Origin: Paracoccaceae bacterium
GTDB taxonomy: Bacteria; Pseudomonadota; Alphaproteobacteria; Rhodobacterales; Rhodobacteraceae
Assembly: GCA_018607905.1 (NCBI GenBank)
Contig: JABBAP010000054.1
Coordinates: 1 to 64,000, forward strand
Direction of reading: 5' to 3'
Length of the DNA: 64,000 bases
Positions 54,441-63,331 of this stretch are shown piece by piece (position 1 is the first letter of the stretch; the number at the start of each line of letters is the position of its first letter). The position numbers and the translations under genes were made by a program. Below the pieces are notes generated by a model. It ran no database searches. It had not been told where the DNA came from and worked only from the letters and a program-made list of their open reading frames with translations.

Positions 54441-55016
54441 TTAACGAACGAACTGCTTTACCTTTTCGTGCCTGTGGCAGGTGATTAAATGGTCGTTAAT
54501 CAACCCGGTCGCCTCCATCCACGCATACACGATGGTTGGTCCACAAAACTTAAACCCAGCGGCCTTAAGGTCTTTTGATATCCGCACAGAAAGGTCTGAT
54601 GACGGCGGAACCTCGGCCATTGTTGCGAAACGGTTCACCAAAGGCGTGCCCCCGACATAATCCCACATAAGTTGGTCAAACCCTTGTTTTTCCTCCATTT
54701 TGATCCAAGCCTGCGCCCCCGTGATCGCGGCTTCTATCTTGCCTCTGTGGCGCACGATCCCGCTGTCCTCCAGCAACCGAAGAACATCAGCTTCGCTGAA
54801 CGCCGCGACTTTCTCAGGATTGAAGCCCTCAAAAGCAGTGCGAAAAGCGTCTCTTTTCTTGAGAATCGTTAGCCAACTTAGCCCCGCCTGAAACCCGTCG
54901 AGCACCAGTTTTTCCCACAAAGCACGGCTTTCATACTCCGGAACACCCCACTCTTGATCGTGATAATTTATATAAATTGGCAAATTTCCACACCAATCAC
55001 ACCGCGAAGACTCCAT
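54441..55016 (-). CDS. tag: DNA-3-methyladenine glycosylase I
   Basis: 191 residues with AAAGGAAC upstream of ATG 55016. The Tag signature RCDWCGNLPIYINYHDQEWG includes the first zinc Cys, and GLSWLTILKKRDAFR, FKFCGPTIVYAWMEATG and the C-terminal CHRH complete the zinc and base-binding sites. It excises 3-methyladenine from alkylated DNA. Confidence 0.95.
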   Translation of the reverse strand: MESSRCDWCGNLPIYINYHDQEWGVPEYESRALWEKLVLDGFQAGLSWLTILKKRDAFRTAFEGFNPEKVAAFSEADVLRLLEDSGIVRHRGKIEAAITGAQAWIKMEEKQGFDQLMWDYVGGTPLVNRFATMAEVPPSSDLSVRISKDLKAAGFKFCGPTIVYAWMEATGLINDHLITCHRHEKVKQFVR

Positions 55017-55087
55017 TTTTTATGTTCCTTTTCAATGCTTTATCAATTTAAATCAAGGGTATCACAAATTAGAACAAAATGGGAACC

Positions 55088-55102
55088 TTAACTTCGCATT
55101 AG
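55088..55102 (+). promoter_or_regulatory. Degenerate CtrA-type box upstream of the EAL gene
   Basis: TTAA-CTTCGCA-TTAG: a seven-base spacer with one mismatch in the second half. It lies 56 bases before the chosen GTG start, with TATTTT just downstream as a possible -10. Confidence 0.35.
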
Positions 55103-55157
55103 CTATTTTGGCACGATGATGTCCTCAACATGCACACGATTCGAAAAGGAATGCAGC

Positions 55158-55994
55158 GTGACAAATATGGACGGGCCAGACCTAAATGAACCAATATCCC
55201 TTGCGTCGCATTCTGATGGCGGATCGGAACGCAGCCGTATCGTTGAAATGGTTCGAACGGCCATCGACAGAAAGAATATTTTGCTTGCATATCAACCTAT
55301 TGTGCACAGTAAGAACCCAACGCGACCTGCCTACTACGAAGGGTTAATTCGTGTTTTGGATGACAGGCGGCAGATAATTCCGGCCAAAGATTTCATCGAA
55401 GTCGTCGAAACGATGGAACTCGGACGGATTATTGATTGCCTGGCTTTGGAGCTCGGGCTTGTTGCTCTCGCCGAAGAACCCAGTCTGCGCCTCGCCATCA
55501 ACATGTCCGCCCGTTCCGTCGGCTATCCACGCTGGATGGACACCCTCAACCACGGCCTCGCCCTCGACCCAACAATTGCCGAACGGCTCATCCTCGAGAT
55601 CACCGAAAGCTCTGCAATGCTCATGCCTGACATTGTAAATGTGTTTATGTCCGATCTACATAGACGCGGAATTTCCTTTGCTCTTGATGATTTTGGTGCG
55701 GGATACACAGCCTTTCGTTTCTTCAGAGACTTCCAATTTGACATCGTAAAAATCGACGGCCAGTTCATTCGCAACATCGACAAAGACCCAGACAATCAAG
55801 TTTTGACTGCCGCCCTTATCTCTATCGCACAGCAATTTGACATGTTTACAGTCGCGGAATGCGTCGAAAAGAAAGAAGAGCTCGCCTTCTTGCAAGAGGC
55901 AGGAATCGATTGCTTGCAGGGTTATCTCTTTGGCCGGCCAGAAACTGTTCCAATCTGGAAGGAAGACGAAACTTCACTGGAGGGATATTTGTAG
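55158..55994 (+). CDS. EAL-domain cyclic-di-GMP phosphodiesterase
   Basis: 278 residues from GTG 55158, which has AAGGA seven bases upstream; the ATG at 55116 lacks one. The EAL motif reads YYEGLIR (61-63 EGL). Other catalytic blocks are present: INMSARS, LEITES, DDFGAGYTAF, VKIDGQFI and the late VAECVE. It therefore probably hydrolyses c-di-GMP. No GGDEF or sensor domain is attached. A degenerate CtrA box upstream links it to the motility and gene-transfer network, by inference. Confidence 0.88.
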   Translation: MTNMDGPDLNEPISLASHSDGGSERSRIVEMVRTAIDRKNILLAYQPIVHSKNPTRPAYYEGLIRVLDDRRQIIPAKDFIEVVETMELGRIIDCLALELGLVALAEEPSLRLAINMSARSVGYPRWMDTLNHGLALDPTIAERLILEITESSAMLMPDIVNVFMSDLHRRGISFALDDFGAGYTAFRFFRDFQFDIVKIDGQFIRNIDKDPDNQVLTAALISIAQQFDMFTVAECVEKKEELAFLQEAGIDCLQGYLFGRPETVPIWKEDETSLEGYL

Positions 55995-56019
55995 AAATAT
56001 ATCTGCATTTTTTTGAAAT

Positions 56020-56053
56020 AATAGTACAAAAATTGTGAACATTTTGTACTATT
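56020..56053. promoter_or_regulatory. AT-rich palindrome over the phbA -35
   Basis: AATAGTACAAAA and TTTTGTACTATT, perfect 12-base arms with a ten-base centre. The right arm contains TTGTAC (56044-56049), which with TATAAT (56067-56072, spacing 17) forms a good promoter for phbA. It also lies 25 bases past the EAL stop, so it might act as a 3' hairpin instead. Confidence 0.5.
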
Positions 56054-56093
56054 CAAAATCACACAGTATAATTGCGACACAATAGCTCTTGCG

Positions 56094-56104
56094 CTGCACT
56101 GCAG
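56094..56104. promoter_or_regulatory. PhaR-type operator CTGC-N3-GCAG
   Basis: CTGCACTGCAG matches the CTGC-N3-4-GCAG site described for PhaR in Rhodobacter and Paracoccus. It lies about 15 bases downstream of the predicted phbA transcription start, where a bound repressor would block transcription. Confidence 0.55.
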
Positions 56105-56209
56105 CATGGTTAAAACGTCAGGTAACCCATCAGACCTAACCGCGCGCAAAAGCTGATTGTTTTGGGTTCATAGTACAGCATCACGCGCCTTCTATTGAAG
56201 GACATGACA

Positions 56210-57385
56210 ATGACCAACGTAGTTATCGCATCCGCCGCCCGAACCGCTGTTGGCTCCTTTCTAGGTAGCTTTGCAAACACGCCCGCACACGATCTGGGGT
56301 CAACTGCCATCAAAGCAGTACTTGATCGCGCAGGTGTAGATGCCGCTGATGTTTCTGAAACGATCCTTGGTCAAGTCCTAACAGGTGGCCAAGGCCAAAA
56401 CCCAGCACGCCAAGCCCACATCAATGCAGGTCTTCCCCAAGAAGCAGCCGCATGGAGCATCAACCAAGTTTGCGGGTCTGGCCTGCGCGCAGTTGCGCTT
56501 GGCGCTCAACATATTCAACTTGGTGATGCAGGTATCGTTGTCGCTGGTGGACAAGAAAGCATGTCTTTGTCCCCGCACGTAGCAAACATGCGCCCTGGCC
56601 AAAAAATGGGCGATGCAACATTCGTTGACAGCATGGTCAAAGACGGCTTGTGGGATGCGTTCAACAACTATCACATGGGAACCACCGCTGAAAATGTAGC
56701 AAACAAATGGCAAATTTCCCGCGATATGCAGGACGAATTCGCCGTTGGATCGCAAAACAAAGCAGAAGCTGCTCAAAAAGCTGGTAAATTCGCTGACGAA
56801 ATCGCTGCCTTCACAGTTAAAACACGAAAAGGCGAAACTATCGTTGATGCGGATGAATACATTCGCCACGGCGCCACTATGGAAGCAATGCAAAAACTGC
56901 GCCCTGCATTCGCCAAAGACGGTTCCGTGACCGCCGCCAACGCATCTGGTCTTAACGACGGTGCCGCCGCAACGTTGCTGATGTCCGCAGACGAAGCAGA
57001 ACGTCGTGGCATCGAGCCATTGGCCCGCATCGTATCCTACGCAACTGCCGGGCTTGACCCATCTATCATGGGTGTCGGCCCGATCTATGCATCGCGCAAA
57101 GCGCTCGACAAAGCTGGCTGGTCTGTATCCGATCTTGATCTGGTCGAAGCCAACGAAGCCTTCGCCGCACAGGCCTGTGCTGTGAACAAAGACATGGGCT
57201 GGGATCCAGCCATCGTTAACGTAAACGGCGGCGCAATCGCAATTGGGCACCCGATTGGCGCGTCTGGTTGTCGCGTTCTAAACACGCTGTTGTTTGAAAT
57301 GAAACGTCGCGGTGCGAAAAAAGGCCTCGCAACATTGTGCATCGGCGGCGGCATGGGCGTTGCCATGTGCGTCGAACGCGCCTAA
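56210..57385 (+). CDS. phbA: Acetyl-CoA C-acetyltransferase (beta-ketothiolase)
   Basis: 391 residues from ATG 56210 (GAAGGA seven bases upstream). The nucleophile Cys88 sits in INQVCGSGL, and the late GHPIGASG and CIGGGMG blocks supply the catalytic His and second Cys. It condenses two acetyl-CoA to acetoacetyl-CoA, the first step of polyhydroxybutyrate synthesis. phbB follows after a hairpin. A PhaR-type site lies in its leader. Confidence 0.95.
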   Translation: MTNVVIASAARTAVGSFLGSFANTPAHDLGSTAIKAVLDRAGVDAADVSETILGQVLTGGQGQNPARQAHINAGLPQEAAAWSINQVCGSGLRAVALGAQHIQLGDAGIVVAGGQESMSLSPHVANMRPGQKMGDATFVDSMVKDGLWDAFNNYHMGTTAENVANKWQISRDMQDEFAVGSQNKAEAAQKAGKFADEIAAFTVKTRKGETIVDADEYIRHGATMEAMQKLRPAFAKDGSVTAANASGLNDGAAATLLMSADEAERRGIEPLARIVSYATAGLDPSIMGVGPIYASRKALDKAGWSVSDLDLVEANEAFAAQACAVNKDMGWDPAIVNVNGGAIAIGHPIGASGCRVLNTLLFEMKRRGAKKGLATLCIGGGMGVAMCVERA

Positions 57386-57392
57386 CTTTTAC

Positions 57393-57421
57393 GGCCCTGC
57401 TACCTTCAGCAGGGCCACCTT
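57393..57421 (+). terminator. Hairpin between phbA and phbB
   Basis: GGCCCTGCT, loop ACCTTC, AGCAGGGCC, then ACC and TTTTT: nine perfect pairs with a T tract. It probably stops part of the phbA transcripts. Confidence 0.85.
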
Positions 57422-57451
57422 TTTACATTCATAACATACTGGAAATTCAAA

Positions 57452-58174
57452 ATGACTAGAGTTGCACTCGTAACTGGTGGATCCCGCGGCATCGGCGCGG
57501 CAATCGCAAAACGCTTAAAAAACGACGGCTACACAGTTGCCGCCAGCTATGCTGGTAACGACGAAGCCGCCGCAGCTTTCACTGCTGAAACTGGCATCAA
57601 AACTTACAAATGGAATGTTGCAAATTACGACAGCTGCGTTGCCGGCATCGCCCAAGTCGAAGCCGACCTCGGCCCAGTTGAAGTGCTGGTCAACAACGCT
57701 GGCATCACACGCGATGCGCCATTCCACAAAATGACCCGCGAACAATGGTCCGAAGTCATGGACACGAACTTGTCCGGCGTTTTCAACATGACACATCCAT
57801 TGTGGAACGGCATGCGCGAACGCAAATTTGGCCGCGTTATCACGATTTCATCTATCAACGGCCAAAAAGGACAGTTCGCACAAGCAAACTATTCCGCCGC
57901 CAAAGCAGGCGACATCGGCTTTACGAAGGCATTGGCCCAAGAAGGCGCGCGTGCAGGCATCACAGTGAACGTAATTTGCCCAGGCTACATCGCGACAGAT
58001 ATGGTTATGGCTGTTCCTGAAAAAGTTCGCGACAGCATCGTTGCATCAATTCCAGTGGGTCGTTTGGGCGAGCCAGAAGAAATCGCACGTTGCGTTGCGT
58101 TCTTAGCATCTGATGACGCTGGCTTTGTGACAGGTTCAACAATCACCGCAAACGGCGGTCAATACATCACGTAA
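57452..58174 (+). CDS. phbB: Acetoacetyl-CoA reductase
   Basis: 240 residues, short-chain dehydrogenase. TGGSRGIG cofactor motif near residue 8, catalytic Ser and YSAAKAG Tyr/Lys near residue 150, and the PhaB-type FNMTHPLWNGMRER and GYIATDMV segments. It reduces acetoacetyl-CoA to (R)-3-hydroxybutyryl-CoA with NADPH. The polymerase gene is not in the window. Confidence 0.95.
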   Translation: MTRVALVTGGSRGIGAAIAKRLKNDGYTVAASYAGNDEAAAAFTAETGIKTYKWNVANYDSCVAGIAQVEADLGPVEVLVNNAGITRDAPFHKMTREQWSEVMDTNLSGVFNMTHPLWNGMRERKFGRVITISSINGQKGQFAQANYSAAKAGDIGFTKALAQEGARAGITVNVICPGYIATDMVMAVPEKVRDSIVASIPVGRLGEPEEIARCVAFLASDDAGFVTGSTITANGGQYIT

Positions 58175-58197
58175 GCACGCGTTCTAGTAAACATTTA

Positions 58198-58224
58198 GGG
58201 CCGCTCATTTGAGCGGCCCTTTTT
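58198..58224 (+). terminator. Rho-independent terminator after phbB
   Basis: GGGCCGCTC, loop ATTT, GAGCGGCCC, TTTTT: nine perfect pairs. Confidence 0.95.
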
Positions 58225-58235
58225 CGTCTGGATCG

Positions 58236-58400
58236 TCAATTCTTAAGATGGGAGATTTGTTCTTTAAGTCGGAGCTTTTCTTTTTTCATCGACGCAATTT
58301 CCAGATCATTGGAACCTGGACTTCGCTGGGTCGATTCAACTCTTTGTGAGAGTTCTTCGTGCTTCTTTTGGAGTTCGGAAATATGGGAACTCATGCTCAT
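58236..58400 (-). CDS. YdcH/DUF465 small coiled-coil protein
   Basis: 54 residues from ATG 58400 with a very strong Shine-Dalgarno (AGGAGGTG). The pattern SSHISELQKKHEELSQRV ... MKKEKLRLKEQIS is the helical hairpin typical of DUF465. Function is unknown; such proteins are abundant in proteobacteria. It is convergent with phbB across the terminator. Confidence 0.85.
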   Translation of the reverse strand: MSMSSHISELQKKHEELSQRVESTQRSPGSNDLEIASMKKEKLRLKEQISHLKN

Positions 58401-58518
58401 TTGGCACCTCCTGTTGGTTAAGCACTTTCATAGCAGCATAAGTTTTTCGTCCTGTCACCAATTCATTGTCGAAAATTTATGTAACCTGCAGAGCGACCCA
58501 TCAAATCAATGGGCTGTG

Positions 58519-58532
58519 TTAACCCCGCTTAA
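58519..58532. promoter_or_regulatory. TTAA-N6-TTAA motif upstream of ydcH
   Basis: TTAACCCCGCTTAA, with the same six-base spacing as the comM repeat. It lies 119 bases upstream of ydcH, in a 253-base AT-rich spacer that holds no other visible gene. Confidence 0.3.
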
Positions 58533-58653
58533 TTGCCCCGATGTATGCCGCAATAAACAATAATTCTGTCTTGGGCATGCGCATTCACCGCCGGCAATCC
58601 TAGGTTCATTAACTAAGATAAAAAAATGTTACAGGCAGCACAAATTGAACGTT

Positions 58654-59424
58654 CTAATGCTCAACGCCCCATTCCAAAGCAGCACCCTCACGCAAAATAG
58701 CAGCTGCTTGGGGCGAATAATCCGCCGTTCCCTGAACGTGGGACTTTCCTTGATGCACGTGAAACGGCGCTAAAAGTTTTGTAGGCGCGCGTGCGTTTTT
58801 GCGGGCGCGAACCAAAACGCGCTTGGCCTCGCGGCCACGACGAGACGTCAGCGGAAGAATGTGAATATCGCCCGCACGGCCCGACAATCCGATCAAAATT
58901 TCTGGCAACTGTTGAGCAAGTTGAATGATACTCAACGTGCCATTAGGCTTTAATCGGCGCAGCCCTGCGTCTATCCAATCCGCCAGTTGCGTTTCAAAAA
59001 CATGCGCCGTCGCCTTGCCTTCATTGCTCGGTTTACTAACCGCGCCGTTTTCAAAAAACGGCGGATTGCTCATCACATGATCAAAACTGGCGTCTTTTAG
59101 CTCTGCAGGCATCTGGGTTAAATCGCCATCGATCACATTGAACGGCAACCCATTTTCAAGAGAATTTGATCGTGCCAACGCTGCATAATCTGATTGAATC
59201 TCCAACCCAGTGACGTGCAGATCATCAACACGCGCCGCCAAACACAGGCTGGCAACACCAACACCACATCCCAATTCCAGAACGCAATCACCGGTTTTTG
59301 CTTTGATTGAAGCTGCGAGAAAAACTGGATCGGTGGCCGCACGATACCCAAAAATTGGTTGGCGAATTTGCAAACGCCCGCCTAAAAAGCCATCAACAGT
59401 AGTCTCCTTGTCTAAGAAACTCAT
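58654..59424 (-). CDS. TrmN6-like methyltransferase (tRNA1-Val adenine-37 N6)
   Basis: 256 residues. Class I SAM methyltransferase with LELGCGVGVASLCLA near residue 50 and the N6-adenine motif NPPFF near residue 121. N-terminal FGYRAATDPVFLAA is typical of the TrmN6 family. It probably methylates A37 of a valine tRNA; other N6-adenine targets are possible. Coupled to the DUF2007 gene by an ATGA overlap. Confidence 0.88.
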   Translation of the reverse strand: MSFLDKETTVDGFLGGRLQIRQPIFGYRAATDPVFLAASIKAKTGDCVLELGCGVGVASLCLAARVDDLHVTGLEIQSDYAALARSNSLENGLPFNVIDGDLTQMPAELKDASFDHVMSNPPFFENGAVSKPSNEGKATAHVFETQLADWIDAGLRRLKPNGTLSIIQLAQQLPEILIGLSGRAGDIHILPLTSRRGREAKRVLVRARKNARAPTKLLAPFHVHQGKSHVQGTADYSPQAAAILREGAALEWGVEH

Positions 59425-59642
59425 CGCAACTCCGGCAAGTCGATCTCATTATCTTTCAGGATCGCGCGGGCCATAAATAAATGTTCGTCCGCGACCATTA
59501 CACGCCTTGGCATTACCCCAATTGAGCCTTCTAATATGCTCATGTGGACGTCGAGATCAAAGCACCTTATATCCTCGGCACGAAGCAAGGCATGGGTGAA
59601 GGCGACAATGGTCGGATCGTTTGTGCGTAGCAATTCTTTCAT
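59421..59642 (-). CDS. DUF2007 putative signal-transducing protein
   Basis: 73 residues, single DUF2007 domain: ELLRTNDPTIVAFTHALLRAE at the start and RVMVADEHLFMARAIL in the second half. The name of the family is historical, and no signalling role is proven. It is first in a two-gene unit with the methyltransferase and is divergent from the polyprenyl synthase gene. Confidence 0.85.
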   Translation of the reverse strand: MKELLRTNDPTIVAFTHALLRAEDIRCFDLDVHMSILEGSIGVMPRRVMVADEHLFMARAILKDNEIDLPELR

Positions 59643-59699
59643 GCCCCTGCCTTACGGCGAAACGGGTGTGCCTGTCGAGCCAAAGGGAATGAATTAACG

Positions 59700-60698
59700 G
59701 TGAACGAAGTAAGCCCCCTCAAACCGCACGAACAACTCGCGACACTTTTGGCCGATGATATGGCCGAAGTGAACGCACAAATCACACGGCGGATGGCGTC
59801 CAAGCATGCGCCTCGCATACCAGAAGTGACCGCGCATTTGGTTGGCGCGGGTGGCAAGCGATTGCGCCCCATGCTAACCTTGGCGGCGGCGCGACTGTGT
59901 GGATACGATGGGCCGTATCACATTCATTTGGCTGCTACAGTGGAGTTCATTCACACGGCGACGCTGCTCCACGATGATGTCGTGGATGAGAGCGAACGCC
60001 GCCGTGGGCGCCCAACTGCAAACCTTTTGTGGGACAACAAATCATCCGTGCTTGTGGGTGATTATCTGTTCTCTCGTTCGTTTCAATTGATGGTCGAGAC
60101 AGGATCGCTCAGGGTTTTGGATATCTTAGCGAACGCCTCGGCCACCATTGCTGAGGGCGAGGTTTTGCAACTGACTGCCGCCAGCAATTTGGCAACGGAT
60201 GAAGCGGTTTACTTGCAAGTCGTGCGCGGTAAAACCGCCGCGCTGTTTTCAGCTGCAACCCAAGTGGGCGGCGTGATTGCCGATGCACCTGAAGACATCA
60301 CAAAGGCACTTTATGACTATGGCGATGCTCTTGGTGTCAGCTTTCAAATTGTGGATGATCTGCTGGATTACGGTGGGGCGGCTGCGAGCCTTGGTAAAAA
60401 CACAGGTGATGATTTCCGCGAGCGTAAATTAACCCTTCCTGTGATCAAAGCAATCGCGAAAGCAGACGCCAGCGAACACGTATTTTGGACCCGCACCATC
60501 GAAAAGGGAGATCAGCGTGACGGCGATTTGGAACATGCGATGGCGCTGATGACCAAGCACGGCACATTAGAAGCAACCCGCCAGGACGCATTGGAATGGG
60601 CCGCAAAATCGCGCACCGCTTTGGCCGCGATTCCTGAAAGCGATCTGCGAAATTTGCTGATGGATTTGTCTGATTACGTTGTCAGCCGGGTGGTTTGA
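59700..60698 (+). CDS. ispB: Polyprenyl diphosphate synthase (IspB-like)
   Basis: 332 residues from GTG 59700. Both aspartate-rich motifs are intact: LLHDDVVDES and QIVDDLLDYGG, with GGKRLRP upstream. It elongates farnesyl diphosphate with isopentenyl diphosphate to the side chain of ubiquinone; product length cannot be fixed by eye. It overlaps the convergent ispE by 25 bases. Confidence 0.93.
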   Translation: MNEVSPLKPHEQLATLLADDMAEVNAQITRRMASKHAPRIPEVTAHLVGAGGKRLRPMLTLAAARLCGYDGPYHIHLAATVEFIHTATLLHDDVVDESERRRGRPTANLLWDNKSSVLVGDYLFSRSFQLMVETGSLRVLDILANASATIAEGEVLQLTAASNLATDEAVYLQVVRGKTAALFSAATQVGGVIADAPEDITKALYDYGDALGVSFQIVDDLLDYGGAAASLGKNTGDDFRERKLTLPVIKAIAKADASEHVFWTRTIEKGDQRDGDLEHAMALMTKHGTLEATRQDALEWAAKSRTALAAIPESDLRNLLMDLSDYVVSRVV

Positions 60699-61492
60699 AC
60701 CCACCACTCTGGATAGGCTTTTGAAATTTCGCGCGCGGCAGCAGCGGCAGCTTTTTCGTTTTGGTAAACACCAAAACACGTAGCGCCCGAACCCGACATG
60801 CGTGCCAGCATAGAATCCGTGCGATCAATTTGATCCAAGGCCGTCGCGATCACAGGTTTCACAGCAATTGCGGGGGCTTGCAAATCATTGCGTTGGTCAG
60901 AAATCCAATCCCACACACCACTTTCCTGTTTTCCAATTGGCGGATTTTCTTTCGAACTGAGCGCCCTAAAAATCACAGGCGTAGACACGCTGACATTCGG
61001 ATTAACCAAAACCAGCGGTAGGGGATTTATCCCAGAAAGAGGCGAGATAACTTCACCAATTCCACGCATCTCGACCATGCCACCCTGAACGCAAACGGGT
61101 ACATCCGCACCTAATTTCAATTGCGCCGCAACATCAGGTATCGGCTCATCCCAAAGCGCAGACAGCCCTCGCAGCGCCGCCGCTGCATCAGCCGAACCGC
61201 CGCCAATCCCCGATGCAACTGGCAGGTTCTTTTCTAAATGAATGGCCGCGCCTTTGCGCCCAGAAAAACAAAGCGCCGCTTCCAGGATCAGGTTATCGTC
61301 ACTACCAGAGAGGCCATCCGCAAACGGGCCGCCAATCGTCAGCGTTGTTATATCAGCCTGCGCAAACGTAAGGACATCGCCGAATTCGGCAAAACCCACG
61401 ATACTATCCAACAGATGATAGCCGTCTGCGCGCTGTCCAACGACGTGCAAACATAGGTTAATTTTCGCGCGCGCGATTTGCTTAGTTGTCAT
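60674..61492 (-). CDS. ispE: 4-diphosphocytidyl-2-C-methyl-D-erythritol kinase
   Basis: 272 residues, GHMP kinase fold. ARAKINLCLHVVGQRADGYH at the start and the ATP loop PVASGIGGGSADAAAAL near residue 90 are diagnostic. It phosphorylates CDP-methylerythritol in the non-mevalonate isoprenoid pathway. Its start overlaps the end of the TPR gene by 11 bases, and its 3' end overlaps the polyprenyl synthase, two isoprenoid genes facing each other. Confidence 0.96.
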   Translation of the reverse strand: MTTKQIARAKINLCLHVVGQRADGYHLLDSIVGFAEFGDVLTFAQADITTLTIGGPFADGLSGSDDNLILEAALCFSGRKGAAIHLEKNLPVASGIGGGSADAAAALRGLSALWDEPIPDVAAQLKLGADVPVCVQGGMVEMRGIGEVISPLSGINPLPLVLVNPNVSVSTPVIFRALSSKENPPIGKQESGVWDWISDQRNDLQAPAIAVKPVIATALDQIDRTDSMLARMSGSGATCFGVYQNEKAAAAAAREISKAYPEWWVQTTRLTT

Positions 61493-63188
61493 TACCAGAC
61501 GCGGCTTTTGTGCCTTCTTCGTCTTTCAAGACAACATCCAACCCGACATCCAATTTACGTCGAATTCGACCCGCATCTTTTTCTCCTGGCTTAAACGAAA
61601 GGGCGCGACGCCACTGAAATTCAGCTTCCCGCGTGCGTCCCACCATCCAATACACATCGCCCAAGTGGTCGTTAATAATTGGATCGTTTGAAACCAGTTG
61701 TACTGCACGTTCCATCGGCTCAACTGCGTCTTCAAATTTCCCCAATCGGTACAAAACCCAACCCAAGCTATCTGTGATGAACCCATCATTTGGGCGCGCT
61801 GCGACGGCGCTTTCGATCATTGATTGTGCTTCGGGCAGCTTTAGCCCAAATTCGACAAGCGAATAACCAAGGTAATTCAAAACCAGCGGCTGGCCAGGGT
61901 TCAATTCCAATGCTTTTCGGAAGTCAGCTTCGGCCCCTTCCCAGTCGTGTTCGCGCTCAAGCGATATTCCGCGTGCGTAGAATAGGAACCAATGATTTGG
62001 GGCGGGATCGGCAATCATTTCGACGGCAGTGTTATAGGCTTGTGTTGCTTCTTCGTACCGTTCTTGTCCGCGCAAAATATCCCCGAGCGACATGTGAACC
62101 CTTGGAACATCGCCGTGCGAGCGTGTTAATCCGCGCAAAACCTCGATGGCGGCATCCTGTTTTTCGGCGTCAACCAGCGCACCCGCGCGGCCCAATTCTG
62201 CGTTCAGATACATCGGGTCGTCTTGGGCGACTCTGGCGTAGGTGCGCGTTGCCAATTCGTACTGTTTTTGATCTTGTAATATTTCGGCAGTCAGTAGGAC
62301 TGCTTCGGAGTATTGAGGGCGCAAATATTCGGCTAAACGGGCATAAACCAACGCGTATCGCGCATCCTGTTCGCGTTCAAGAACGCCAGCCAAGGTCAGA
62401 AAAACCTCGGCGGAACCTTGGGCTGCGTCGGTGATGTAATCGTAATCAACAATACCTTTTTCTGCGATCGTATCGTGCAGTGCGGAAACGCCCTGATCAG
62501 AGGTCCCGCGTAAGGCGTTTTTCAATAATTCTAATGCTTCATCTTTGCGATCGAGCTGCGACATGATTTGCGCATGTGCGATCAGACTGCCGCGATTTAG
62601 GCGCAGGTTACCATTTTCATCGCCCTGCAAAATACGATCAGCGGTGTCAAAATCGCCGACTGATGCCAGCGCCAACGCCTTGTGGTACTGCCCGAACAAG
62701 CGCAGCGCCGTTGGGTTTTTCATGCTGTCAAATTGGTCAATGGCACCTGTCATTTTGCCGTCACCCAGTGCAACCCACCCCGACAAAAGGCCAAATAACA
62801 AAGGGCTAAAGCGATCCTCGCCATCTTTCAAAATGGTCTGTGCTTGCGAAAAGTTGCCTTTTTTAATTGCATCCGACGTCAGAACCAAATCAGCCAATTG
62901 ACTGCCAAATTGGCCCGAAGCAATTTTTTGCGCAATCGCAACCGCGCGGTCCACGTCACCTTTGCCAACAAACGCCAAAAGGCCGTTTTGCAACAAATAC
63001 GGATTGTTGGGATCACGCGCCAAGGCTTGGGCATAAAATTTCGCGGCTTGGTCATAATTGTTGTCTCGGTTGGCCTGATTGCCCGCCAAATAGGCCCCCG
63101 CAAGCCCTTGCGAAACGGACGGCGTTGCCACCCCCATCGCCGCCACAAAACCAATCGCTATTGCGAATTTTTTGGTAAAACCTGACAC
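61482..63188 (-). CDS. Tetratricopeptide-repeat protein with signal peptide
   Basis: 568 residues if it begins at GTG 63188 (GGATG upstream), which places a signal peptide at once (basic KK, hydrophobic core, VSQG); the frame from 63248 adds a non-hydrophobic leader. At least ten TPR-like helix pairs follow, for example NRDNNYDQAAKFYAQALARDP and AEADFRKALELNPGQP in shortened form. Likely periplasmic or membrane-associated scaffold. It lies between the ETF-QO gene and ispE, an order common in the group. Confidence 0.85.
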   Translation of the reverse strand: MSGFTKKFAIAIGFVAAMGVATPSVSQGLAGAYLAGNQANRDNNYDQAAKFYAQALARDPNNPYLLQNGLLAFVGKGDVDRAVAIAQKIASGQFGSQLADLVLTSDAIKKGNFSQAQTILKDGEDRFSPLLFGLLSGWVALGDGKMTGAIDQFDSMKNPTALRLFGQYHKALALASVGDFDTADRILQGDENGNLRLNRGSLIAHAQIMSQLDRKDEALELLKNALRGTSDQGVSALHDTIAEKGIVDYDYITDAAQGSAEVFLTLAGVLEREQDARYALVYARLAEYLRPQYSEAVLLTAEILQDQKQYELATRTYARVAQDDPMYLNAELGRAGALVDAEKQDAAIEVLRGLTRSHGDVPRVHMSLGDILRGQERYEEATQAYNTAVEMIADPAPNHWFLFYARGISLEREHDWEGAEADFRKALELNPGQPLVLNYLGYSLVEFGLKLPEAQSMIESAVAARPNDGFITDSLGWVLYRLGKFEDAVEPMERAVQLVSNDPIINDHLGDVYWMVGRTREAEFQWRRALSFKPGEKDAGRIRRKLDVGLDVVLKDEEGTKAASGNDN

Positions 63189-63297
63189 GCGCCATCCAAT
63201 CAAAAATGCTGTTGTTTGAAACCTAGCCCTAGACCCGTTGATTGACAATGAACGTCACCGTTTTTTCGTTCACAACTTCGAAGGAGCATCACGTACG

Positions 63298-63328
63298 AAA
63301 AACCCCAGCGCGGTGGCTGGGGTTTCGA
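63298..63328 (-). terminator. Rho-independent terminator after the ETF-QO gene
   Basis: AACCCCAGC (63301-63309), loop of six, GCTGGGGTT (63316-63324). On the minus strand a TTTTT run follows. Confidence 0.85.
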
Positions 63329-63331
63329 TTT

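Noticed and set aside
56378-57250. 290-residue Cys-rich frame opposite phbA
   Set aside because: Shadow of the thiolase gene; Cys codons come from complementing Ala (GCA) codons.
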